Made by a program: the position numbers and the translations under genes. From Paenibacillus sp. OVF10 (lineage in GTDB: Bacteria > Bacillota > Bacilli > Paenibacillales > Paenibacillaceae), in contig CP094668.1 in the NCBI GenBank assembly GCA_022836915.1, forward strand, positions 5,208,001 through 5,272,000: a stretch of DNA of 64,000 nucleotides, given 5' to 3'. The notes below the pieces were generated by a model that searched no databases, was not told where the DNA came from, and saw only the letters and a list, made by a program, of their open reading frames with translations. Positions 17,140 through 27,700 of this stretch are shown here, piece by piece; within the stretch, counting starts at the first letter, position 1; each line of letters begins with the position of its first letter.

Positions 17140-18882
17140 TTACTTGTTTAATGTTACCGCTAGCATCATATTCAAATGCCTTCTGAACCCCTGGCCGTCA
17201 TAGATCATGGTCTCGGTCTTAACGGCACCATCTGCATTGTAGGTAAACGATGTTTTCTTCAATAGCTGCGGAGTCAAATCTACTGAGAATACTTCTTCTG
17301 ATTCGATGTCACCATTAGAGAAGTAGTTATACATGACATCAAGCTCAAGTGTACTTCCTTCAAGAAACACAAGCCTCCTCCTGATATCTGTGTCATCGTA
17401 GGTAGCGCCTCCTTGAAGCACATAATACTCTGCACCATTGTTGATTTCACGCAATACTTTACCCGTAATATCACGCTGATACTCAATGGACTTAATCTGC
17501 CCGTTACTCTCGGTAACCTCTTGTCGTTCCAGATTTCCATCCGGGCTATAGAAGTGCTCAATGGTGCGGTTAATCCCTCCATCAATCTTCTCCGTATGTA
17601 CTTTTCCATCTGGATAATAGGTATATTCGGTTACCGAAGTGGTGTTAATAATTGACCCACGACCAATGACCGTTACTCGGGCTTCCTTGGGCACATCAAA
17701 AGTAAACCTTATAAGCGTATCATTATATTCAATGTAATCGTCTCCTGTATCCATGCGTATTCCATCCAGAAATACCTCTGCGGAATTTGAACCAATCACA
17801 TATCTGGGCACTTGAAAATCCCTAGTCATCGACAACCTGCTGTTAGGAGCAGAAGTGAAATGGAATACGGATTGATGCTCCATAGTGCCTCGACTCTCAG
17901 CAAGTTCAAGACGACTCTGCATGTTGTCGAGTCTGTCCTTGAGAGCATCATAGACGACTCCATTTTTATCTTCTTTTGAAGCCATAACTTCTTGAGCAGT
18001 TGCTTCTAATTGGGCTTCCATCGCTTTGATCGCCGTTTGATGTGTAGAAATTGTTGTGGTTTGCTCACCAACGGTTTTCTCCAGATCATCTACGCGAATT
18101 CCCAATGCAGACATGTCATTTTCAATAGAACCCTTTGTTAAGAAATACCTGAAATCCAAAGCCGTGAGTGAAGTTGTTGGAGATACCCCAACATCGAGCC
18201 CACCAATGATTATTGCATCCTTGGGCTCTTTATAATCCGAGCTATAAGAGTACTCCCCATTTTCATGAAGAAAAATATAATATGTCTTATTTGCCACAAT
18301 GTCTGGAATGCTGAATGTCTGGGTAAATTGATCCACAATAACCTTGTTGATACTGGCTCGTCCTGCATTAATCGTAACTTGAACACTGTTATTTGTATCT
18401 AGGTACGTGGGGTTGGTAACACTGAGATCCTGAATGGGTTGCTTCGCTACAACTTCAATCGCTTTCTCCAACGTGTCAAATCGATGATCTATGGATGCCT
18501 CTGCTCCACGTGCTTCTTTCATTTCCTTCTCAGCCAGCCTCAATCTCTTCTCATGGTCATCCTGACTTTTGGAAAGAGTGTTGACATCTGCTCTTGCCGT
18601 CAGAATATCCTGCTGAACATCATCCAATCGTGAGCTGTTTGAAGTAACCTTAGTCTCGACATCGCCTAGTCTCTGCTCATGATCTTTTACTGAATCTCGG
18701 CTATCGTGTGCAGACTCTTCTACGAGTGTGATTCGGTCGCCTAGACTAAGTGCAGACCCTCTGGCTTCTTCCAACTCTGCAAGATAGGAATCAATCTCAT
18801 CATGCGTACGAACCCCAATATCACTCAATTCCTTATGACTCTTGGCGGATGATCGATGAGACTGGTTAATTCTTACTGACAT
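17140..18882 (-). CDS. Coiled-coil tail fibre with YD-type repeats
   Basis: 580 residues. The N-terminal third is a long heptad-rich coiled coil (IDSYLAELEEARGSALSLGD onward to about residue 150), a second coiled coil lies around residues 270-340, and beta-strands follow (LSMTRDFQVPRYVIGSNSAE). The C-terminus has YD/RHS-like repeats: EYTYYPDGKVHTEK, HFYSPDGNLERQEV, YQRDITGKVLREI. This is the usual plan of a trimeric fibre. I chose ATG 18882 because GGAGGTGG precedes it. It is the first gene after promoter P4. The YD ending is shared with 12033-12944. Confidence 0.7.
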   Translation of the reverse strand: MSVRINQSHRSSAKSHKELSDIGVRTHDEIDSYLAELEEARGSALSLGDRITLVEESAHDSRDSVKDHEQRLGDVETKVTSNSSRLDDVQQDILTARADVNTLSKSQDDHEKRLRLAEKEMKEARGAEASIDHRFDTLEKAIEVVAKQPIQDLSVTNPTYLDTNNSVQVTINAGRASINKVIVDQFTQTFSIPDIVANKTYYIFLHENGEYSYSSDYKEPKDAIIIGGLDVGVSPTTSLTALDFRYFLTKGSIENDMSALGIRVDDLEKTVGEQTTTISTHQTAIKAMEAQLEATAQEVMASKEDKNGVVYDALKDRLDNMQSRLELAESRGTMEHQSVFHFTSAPNSRLSMTRDFQVPRYVIGSNSAEVFLDGIRMDTGDDYIEYNDTLIRFTFDVPKEARVTVIGRGSIINTTSVTEYTYYPDGKVHTEKIDGGINRTIEHFYSPDGNLERQEVTESNGQIKSIEYQRDITGKVLREINNGAEYYVLQGGATYDDTDIRRRLVFLEGSTLELDVMYNYFSNGDIESEEVFSVDLTPQLLKKTSFTYNADGAVKTETMIYDGQGFRRHLNMMLAVTLNK

Positions 18883-18911
18883 TTGACCACCTCCATTCAT
18901 GCCTTACATGA

Positions 18912-18940
18912 TCTATACGTAATTACTCCAATACGATTAA
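18912..18940 (-). promoter_or_regulatory. Block-specific promoter P4: TTAATC-N15-CGTATAGA
   Basis: TTAATC (18940-18935) and CGTATAGA (18919-18912) are 15 bases apart, about 30 bases upstream of the coiled-coil fibre gene. It probably drives the 12033-18882 series. Confidence 0.62.
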
Positions 18941-18941
18941 G

Positions 18942-19595
18942 TCATATGTATGTCGAATACATCTGCAGCGAAAATTTGACCTGGGAAGCATACCTGTCTT
19001 GAGACTCTTCCCTTTCCATTCGCAGCCAGAATCGATAGGACGCTCCTGGCAAAATGGTAAACGCGGTGATTGAGTAGCTGAAAGACCCAGGAACGCCTTC
19101 AACATCGGGCGCAATCTGCACTTTATCCGTTCCGCTTGTGAGCGCAAAAGTTACATTTTTAAAGTCTCCTGATATCATGGGGTTCTTGGCAAACATTCGA
19201 ACTTCTTGTGTAGCAGAACCACCTGCCGTTAAATAGCCTAGAAACCGATCCGTGTTGGGATAAAGAAGCACATCGAAATCTTCTCCTGTTTCAGGATTTG
19301 ACTCTTTGTAATATAAATCTGGTGTAACCTCAAAATACATTAGGTCTCCCTTGTATAATTTTATAGAATCCATGGCCTGAAACCGATTTCCATCCGGAAG
19401 TCTAATCCCAAAATTGCCTTCAAACGGATATGGATATCGATCCATGTTAAAATGTACAACCGTTTCTTCAGATCGGCATACTCTGGACTCAAGCACAACA
19501 CCATTCTGATCGATTAGATCAACCACAGTTCCTTTGGTTAGATTGTCTACGGTAATAGATGTTCCTTTGTTGATTCGAATATACTGAACATGCAT
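18942..19595 (-). CDS. Beta-rich appendage protein
   Basis: 217 residues, not recognised. Strand-rich throughout (VDLIDQNGVVLESRVC, NFGIRLPDGNRFQAM, FSLQMYSTYI), with a likely Ig-like or jelly-roll fold. ATG 19595 lies behind GAAGGGGATC. It follows the LamG-like gene 19633-20073 by 37 bases and is part of the P5-driven series. Confidence 0.5.
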   Translation of the reverse strand: MHVQYIRINKGTSITVDNLTKGTVVDLIDQNGVVLESRVCRSEETVVHFNMDRYPYPFEGNFGIRLPDGNRFQAMDSIKLYKGDLMYFEVTPDLYYKESNPETGEDFDVLLYPNTDRFLGYLTAGGSATQEVRMFAKNPMISGDFKNVTFALTSGTDKVQIAPDVEGVPGSFSYSITAFTILPGASYRFWLRMEREESQDRYASQVKFSLQMYSTYI

Positions 19596-19632
19596 GGGGT
19601 GATCCCCTTCACCCTTCAGATAGAGACCAATT

Positions 19633-20073
19633 TTAGGAGCTCCCCAGTTCTACAGAACCAATGATGTTCCAAATCAAGCCATCATCCGACCAATACGCCG
19701 TATAATAGTTGTAATCTCGAATCAAACGAATCCAAGGGTAGGTCTTTAACAAAGGCGTTGGCAAAGACACATCCAGAAACTCTTCAATCTCCATGTAATT
19801 ATGTTCGTCTACAAAAACAATAATCCCACCATAGCATCCCTCTGTATCGGGATTGTAACTGTTCTTCACATCCATGACGAATTGCTTCATATCTGTCAGA
19901 GGTTTATAGAACAAATACAGCGGATCTTGACCATGTTTGAGCACTAGGCTGCCACTCCCCGCTTCAAAGCGAGTAACATCGTTAGGGAGTACTTCCCATT
20001 TGGAATCCAGGCTGGAGCTTGCGAACGCCTCCTCATAAATCCTGCCCGACTCTTTCAATCTCGCAACACCCAT
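19633..20073 (-). CDS. LamG/concanavalin-like appendage protein
   Basis: 146 residues. The pattern (LDSKWEVLPNDVTRFEAGSG, then LVLKHGQDPLYLFYKP, GGIIVFVDEHNYMEIEEF, and YYTAYWSDDGLIWNIIGSVE) is typical of a DUF1349-like concanavalin fold that often binds glycans. It has no signal peptide. ATG 20073 follows AAAGGAGG. A similar module forms the C-terminus of the giant protein 24778-30571. A glycan-binding role on the particle is my inference. Confidence 0.6.
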   Translation of the reverse strand: MGVARLKESGRIYEEAFASSSLDSKWEVLPNDVTRFEAGSGSLVLKHGQDPLYLFYKPLTDMKQFVMDVKNSYNPDTEGCYGGIIVFVDEHNYMEIEEFLDVSLPTPLLKTYPWIRLIRDYNYYTAYWSDDGLIWNIIGSVELGSS

Positions 20074-20118
20074 ATAGAACCTCCTTTCTTTAGGTGAATA
20101 ACCAGATGCGTTTGCCGA

Positions 20119-23100
20119 TTACACACATCTTAGGCCTTGCTTTCCAAACTTCCAGCAAACATTTAATAAGCGCTTCAACACACTTATCCCCCCACCGCCT
20201 TCGCAGTAAGGAATGACATAGACGTCATCACATATCCAGTTGGTCAGTTCCATCCAGTCCAGATTAGCGTATTCGTAGCTACGCGTACCCACTTCCTGAA
20301 GGGAGGTGAACACCCATTTGAATTCATGTTTGCCTTTGGGCACTGGATGTGAAAAAGTATAGTATCCACCCTCTTGGGTGAATGTTTTGATCAACTCATC
20401 GTCAATGAAGAAATCCAATTGACAATCAAACGGCTCAGGTACCCACACCCATCTTTCGTAGGCTTTGAAGTCATGCAGCCGGAAGGTTGTCAGATATCGT
20501 TTTCCTGTCCATTCGCTGATCTGCCCTTTCTGATCTGTTGTAATCTCCACTTTATACTTGCTATAAGGTTTGGGAGCCAGATCATTCAGTTCGAAGCCAC
20601 GATACCCATCCCCGTAATACTTTTCATCCCATAACACTTTCCCGTCCTCGCGGGTAATTTTCACGCGCATATTACTGTTATCGCAACCGCCCATCCAGAT
20701 CGGTTTGTTATCCCATACTTCAAAGTGAGTCACCTCTGCCCAGGATGGATCAACTTTGATGATATCATCAATATTCAGTTTTCCTCCCCAGATCATTGCC
20801 CCGTCTCCAGGGCATCCCTGCTCGAATCGAACGCGAACTTCATATTTCTTTTTCTTATCCGAGGTATTCTCGACTTCAATGGAGATGATCTGATCATTTT
20901 CACTTGTCACTTCTTTTATTGGAAGTAGTAATTGGCCGTCCTCAAAAGTTTCAATGACAATCTTTGTGCCAGAACACGCTCTGTGGTTATTCTTGTATAG
21001 ACGAATAACATCTAGCCAAGCATGACTCCCACCATCTGGTGTTGTGATGTCTGGTGGATTCGATGGCTCTTGGCCTGGGTGAGGAGAATTGCCTTCAGGG
21101 AACATGTTTCCACTTGCATCAATACAGTAGTTAGGCCACCTCTCGGAAAAACTACCTTCACTTAATGTAAATCCACCTGCATCAAGACCTGTCGCGTTGG
21201 TTGAGGTTTTATCTTTAATAAGTGTGTAAACCACTTTATATTTGTGCCCGGGTATTAATGAGTAAGGGCTGTTAATGTAATCGCTAACTTTTTGACCATT
21301 TTCAACGGATACTTTAATCGGATTAAATTTGTTTTTTTCGTCTGTTAAATCAAACCACTGCACTTTTACATAAGTTGATCGATCCACTGAGACTGGATTT
21401 AGCAGTTTATTTTGATTCACACCATCAGGATCATCAGTACGAACCACAAGGTCTTTGATAGCTGCATAATAGTATTTACCTGATTTTCCTGTTTCATGGA
21501 ATTTAATAGTATCAGTGAGACCTATAATTAATACATATTTCCCTGGTTTCTTTACTCGTATTGTCGTCTTGGGAAAATTTTCTGCTTTAGTCCATTTCCC
21601 AGTATCCAGTTTCTTGCTATCAAAGCCTGTCTGGTCTCCAATATTTCGGGTTTGATCAAGAATTGTTACTGCTTGATCAGTATCATCTTTAGTATCATTT
21701 TTAGGATAATACGCAACTCTAAATCTCCCAGCTAGTACATCTTCAGTTAAATGACATAAATATTTAAATTTAATATCAAATGATTCAACACAATAGAATT
21801 CAAAAATTATTTTCTTGGTATCTGGACCAAATAAACTATATTGAGGACTTTGAGGGTTGTCACCAGAAACATCCAACGAGTAATAGTCCACAGTATTATT
21901 TGATCGGTAAATAGTCTTAGCACCGTCATATTGAGCACTCGTATTATTTAGTGCTCTTTTCACAAAGACTCTTTTCTTTGTTACTGGATAGACTGTCAAC
22001 AATTCAGAGTAATTGAAATTTCCAATCTTAGGGGCAGTAAACGTACGAACGATTGTCGAATTTTGTTTTGTAACACCCAATGCGTACGCTTGATTAGAGG
22101 ATGAATAAACTTCACCTCTATTGATTGCATCAAACTTAGCAGCACGTGGCGAATGCCCACCATATGATTTTTGCGCGTATTGGATGTTATCCGTTTTTGA
22201 ATCTCCTGTATAACACTTCACTCCATATGGATCTTTCTTTGTACTACCTTGCTGATCTGTTCCCGTACCTGTTCCAGTGGAATTTTCCGAACCACCTTCT
22301 CCGTTACCTGGCGTATATTTTTTACCGTCTCGGTATCTCCATCGGAATTGATGATTCCCCGAAGGTAGAGGATACATACAATTGATCCCTTCTCTGTCAT
22401 TCGACTGACTTCCTGTCCATACAGAGATACCATCAATTTGTAGTTCCAATTTTTCTCCCGGATCAAACTGCCCTCCATATTGCCAACAGATGTAACCAGA
22501 ATTCTCTAAATGAGCTTCAAAATCACATATAAAATCCTGATCATGGCCCTGTGCCCACATGACCCCATCGCCGTTAACAATTTTTTCCATACCCAATTTC
22601 CAGAGAATCTCAACGATTCATGATACTTGCCTTCCTCATTAAACAATTCTTCGAAAACGTTAAAATCTCTTGTTTCCCCTTGTCTGGATCGTATGAAGAG
22701 TCCATCGCTGGATAGATACGCATATGCTCTTGAATGCTAAACTTAGCTCCAGGATTTAGCTCTGCATTATATCTAATGGTATCACCATTTTTTTCAGTTC
22801 TAGCACCTGCATCTGTTACATCCCAACCACGTGTCACATCAACGTACGAACCTAAATCCGTTACAGTTCGATATGTATTGCCAGTATTGTTCCCGTACGT
22901 GAATAATTTTTCTATGTTATCAATGAAAGGCTGCTCAGTGTAATAATCTCGAATATAGAATTGGATAATGTTTAAACCTTCCTCTAGCGGAATTCGTATT
23001 TGCTCCCCTGGCTATGCATCGTTGAATAGTATTCAAGCATGCCATTTACAGTCACCTCGAACGATTCCGTAGCTCGTAATTGATGAGAATAATTAAACAA

Positions 23101-24732
23101 AAACCAACCCTCATCTTGCAAGTTCACTTCGGTTTGAGCAATCATATCCCCTTCTATAGGTTCATCCAGCCTTAATACATTCCCTGATCTTACCCATGGT
23201 GGGCTGCCCGACATCTGCCACTGATAACTCCCAATCCCTTGACCATGAAGCGATGGTTCCCAATGATCAATCTCGTACGTTGGACATACAACTTCAACTA
23301 CACCTTTTAGATCCACAGTCGTCTCAGGGCCTGTTATAATTTCATATTCAATCTTGGCTTGATTAGCTGTTGTTTCGGAATATTCCTCATTAAGATTCCA
23401 CTCTACACCGTGTACAGATTGAGCCTCACTATTATGACTGCTTTTTCCATGCTGAGTTCTGGATTCGAAAATATCATCAAAAAACAGATCATAATCTTTA
23501 ACTGGATAAGATTCTTTGTCTATTCCCATGTAGTAAGCAAAAGAAACTGTACCGTCACATTCATTATCCAAATTCATTTTCATCGTCTTACTTCGCTCTT
23601 CATCTGTAATGAACTGAGCTTGAAAATGGGCTTGTGCAATGCTTTTTGAAGACTTTACATACCAATCACTATCACTTCCCTCACCATCCAGATCAATATC
23701 CAAAGGCGCAGGCGGCTTGCGTGTATCCACAATCTCAACGACTTCAACATCCTTGATATAAATACCATTGTTCTGCCATACTTCAGGTCTCATTTTGCGA
23801 ATTAACCAATCGAACTTGTACATCTGTCCTGGCTGCAACGTAAATGCAGCTTCCTGCCATCCACTGTTCTCGCTCCATTCGCCCCCAACTTGCTGCCCAT
23901 TAATATAGAACAGCATGCCATTACCACGCTTGGCGCTAGCCAGGTACTTGAACCTAATCTGTCCATACCGCTTCACACGCCAGTTAAATGTAATTTTGGA
24001 TGAGTTGCCAATCTCCAGAAGTCCTAAATCCAGTTTCAAGATCATCTCTGAACCAGATTGTTCATTTCGCCCTACGGAGTGGACAGCTACCCATTCCTGA
24101 TCCTCCGTCGATGATACATATCTGAAGAAATCAGGGAATTTATTCGAGAACGGGACGTCCTTTTTCATAGAAAAGAGCGGGATCTCATATACGGTTGCAT
24201 CAAAATGATTAAAGTAATTCCCACTAAAATGATGGTAGTAGGGTGCCGGACAGACGGGCAATGACACACCATGATGACTACCACCAGGCTTCTGGGCGTT
24301 TTCAAGAATCTTGTGAATACAGTCTTTCACCATTTGCAGTACTCGCTGATATTGTGTTTTATCTGGAGGCTGCTGTTGTTCTACCCACCATTCAATCCTG
24401 CGATATATATTCCACAGTGCTTCACGGCATCGTACACTCGCATACCACGACTTATCTTTCAGATATTGCTCAATGATTTGATCAATACTGTTTTCCAGTG
24501 CATCCAATTGAACCGTCTGCCATCGTCCTATCTGACCGTAACCTGGATCACCCAGAATAGGATTATTTTCTTCGCCATGCCGGTCCGTTTCACTCCTCGG
24601 TGCATTGGGACTCTGCGGTAAATACGCAGGGTTATTGGGGTTGCCGTAACTTTCGTCCGCAATCTTCGCTCTCATATTGGCGAACAATACACCTTTCTGT
24701 GATTTGGAGAACAAACCAAATGTATGACCCAT
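20119..24732 (-). CDS. Giant beta-rich fibre protein (about 1,540 residues), two frameshifts
   Basis: The three frames 24732-22984, about 22984-22620 and 22600-20119 join into one protein. The bridge frame reads IRIPLEEGLNIIQFYIRDYY and then QEHMRIYPAMDSSYDPDKGK. The N-terminal 150 residues have helices (QLDALENSIDQIIEQYL); the rest consists of repeated jelly-roll or Ig-like strands with motifs such as KITFNWRVKRYGQIRFKYLA. The C-terminus holds several GGQFDPGEKLELQIDG-type modules. I saw no enzyme motif. ATG 24732 follows GGGAGGTGA. Promoter P5 is directly upstream. Confidence 0.6.
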
Positions 24733-24752
24733 ACCAATCACCTCCCAATCTC

Positions 24753-24781
24753 TCTATACGACAAAAAGAGCACCGAGTTAA
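24753..24781 (-). promoter_or_regulatory. Block-specific promoter P5: TTAACT-N15-CGTATAGA
   Basis: TTAACT (24781-24776) and CGTATAGA (24760-24753) are 15 bases apart. The TTAACT lies in the loop of the terminator of the preceding giant gene and also contains that gene's TAA stop codon. Confidence 0.68.
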
Positions 24782-24788
24782 TCGGTGC
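24762..24788 (-). terminator. Terminator of giant repeat protein, overlapping its stop and promoter P5
   Basis: Stem GCACCGA/TCGGTGC and a T-run on the minus strand. Stop codon, hairpin loop and -35 element of the next promoter share the same bases. Confidence 0.85.
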
Positions 24789-27700
24789 CCGTCAGATCAT
24801 ATTGCAATTTCGAATCTGTGTATATCTGGAGTTTATTTTTCATGACAGAAACGGACAATGTATACCATTTATCCTTCTCCCACTTAAAGGGTTGCATCGG
24901 AGAACCCACTGCAGTTGGATTGCCAGCAACGATTTTATATAGCTGCATCGGCGTTCTCATATCCAGACTGTTATCGCTGTCTCCTCCATGAACCATAAAC
25001 ATCCAATAATTATTTTCATCGAAGTATTTGAAAATAATCCCTGCACCATTCCCATCCGTACTTGCATCCACCTTGAAATCAATTGAGAACTTATACGTCT
25101 CAGCCAGGAAATTATTTCGGTACCATCCGCTGATGTCCTTCGTATCCGCCTTGGAATAAAACTTTCCAAGCAATGGATCCCGATCCCAATCGCCTTGACC
25201 GAATCTAGTCCAATCGTCAGACTGGGATAATTCCAGCGCATCCATATCCTTGGAATACGGATAGTACACATTAAATGGATCATTCGGATCATAGTCCTCC
25301 GGCACACCCAAACCACCTTCCCAATCTTCAGGATCCATCCCTCGATCGAGCAGATCTTCCGAGTAATCGAATATGAGACCCTGTGCCATGGTGTCCATCA
25401 TCGGAATGTAAGCATCAGCGGTTTCACGTTCAGCCACCGGATGATCAGTCAGTGTGAAGCTCTCACGCGGTTCCATCTTGGCTTCGTGATACATTTCCAT
25501 AAGATGAGCTGTTCTCTCGGGAAGGAACGCGTGCAACTGTTCCAGATACTCTGCTCGTTTCTCAGGTCTTTCAGCGAAAATAAAACCTGTGATGACTTGA
25601 GAACAGCGTTCTTCAAATGAAGCCATGAGAGAATCAGGATCTTCAATTTCAGACAATCTGGCGTTCGTTGTTCCAGTCGGCCACTCTCTTTCTATGCTGG
25701 ATTCATGTTCCTCAGTTATCCCTTTAAAATCATCTTCACTGAGATAACCCGGGTCTATTAACTTACTGCCAAAGCTCTCGCCGTCATTATCAACGTAACT
25801 TGTGTATGGTAGACTATTTCCGTAACTTAACTCGTCACCTGAGAATGCAAACCTCTGGAGTGTGGTCCCGTATATCCCATCGAAATGCTCACCGGCTCGC
25901 TCACCCCCAACGCCACTTTCCATTTCATGTGAATGACCATATCGATCTATTTTCTCCGCTGCGAATTGTTCCGAATCGAGAGTCGTGCTTCTTAACAAGT
26001 TCATTCCAGAATCCAAGTGATGGTTATACGCGTCATAAGAACTTCTGGAGCTCATGAACGAGTTATCTTCGATATGAACGTCTCTCGTTTTAAGGTAAGC
26101 ATATTCGCTTTGGATCAGGTCTATCTGTTTATATTGGAAGCCAACCATTTCCGTGTCCAAATTGGATTCATTAAATTCTTTATTTCCGTAGAACATATCC
26201 TGATCCAACGATCCATTTCGCAGCTTCATTACATCATTGATCGTCTCATGGGTATGCGCCCATCTTTCAGCTTTTACCCCAAAAGGTTGTCATGCAAGAA
26301 TGCTGATCTATCCTCTTTATTTAACTCAAGCGTTTGGATCAAATCGACTTCTTTACCGTTTTTAAACGCATGAATTTGCTCATCAATAGTGGAATCTTTG
26401 GCATTTTTCAGACCATACATGTTCTCTTCCAAATATCCATATTGCGGTTTGTCAGCGAGCAGATTCTCTTCCATATTGCCGTACTGGGGTTTGTCCGCTG
26501 AGAGTACAATCTCTGTTGTTCCGTACTTCAAGTTTGTTCCACCAACAATCTCAACTGGAACATCACCGTACTTCAGATTCGTTCCGCCAACAATCTCTAC
26601 AGGTATATCTCCATAACTGAGCCCCGTCCCACCCACGGATTCCACTGGAACATCTGCATATTTCAGATTTATACCGCCTAGTGGTAGCGTGAGGTCAAGA
26701 TAACCATTTTGCGGTTTATCCGCTATAAGTTGTTCTTCAAGATTAGCAATCTTTTCAATCGTGCTATCAGTTGTCTCATGAAGGTAAGCGTCATGAGTAA
26801 GCTTGTAGGCAATGATCACATCATGATCCAGTGCCGAATCCTTTTACTCTTTATCGAATCATAGATCAGTTCGACCAATTCAGTATCTCTGATATTTTTA
26901 CCACCGTACCAACCCTCACCATGCAATTCACTTAAGCGTAACTTGACAATTTCACTCTCAATCTCATGGACTGATGCCTCTTTCACGATTCTTGTAGAAT
27001 GGTTATCTTCAAGCATGAGAGATAATCTGTTCATGTTATCCGAAATGATTTCAACGTTCAATTGTCCTTTGCGCATGATTGAATGGGCCGTCAGCATATC
27101 GTCAAGATTCGCAGATTTCATTACAGTAGTGGCTAGAGACATCTCATCTTGCACCGATCCATATCGATCTACCCTAATCGCTTCAGAAGTAATATTTACC
27201 AACGTGGATTCCCATGCTTGCCGCGTACCTGCAATAAACTCAATATCCATTGCACTTTCTCTTGCCCACGATGAACCAAGCGTATATCCAATCTCAGCTA
27301 CTCCATCTCGATATTTCGAGCTGCTTATGGAATAATCCTCGCTGAGCAGCGCAGATCTCCATTCCAAAGTCGCCAGTGAGTAATCTATATCAATTGCTGC
27401 CTGACGTGGTTCAATCATGCCAATAGAATAGCTCTCATTCAAATACAACTGTCTGATCTTGGCTGTGCCTATGGAGTACTCACCACTGATTAAACCTTCT
27501 CTTATTGGATTAGTAGCCATAAGTTGTTGATCATACGAGTATCCCTCACGAGTCTTTGACGTTCCAATAGCATATTCGCTGTTCAAAAGCATCTGGCGCA
27601 AGTTCGTGCCACCCATGGTGTATTCATCATCAATTATTCCATATCGATACCGGGAAACCCCGCCCATATTAAATTCGGTATGAATCACACTCTCACGGTT

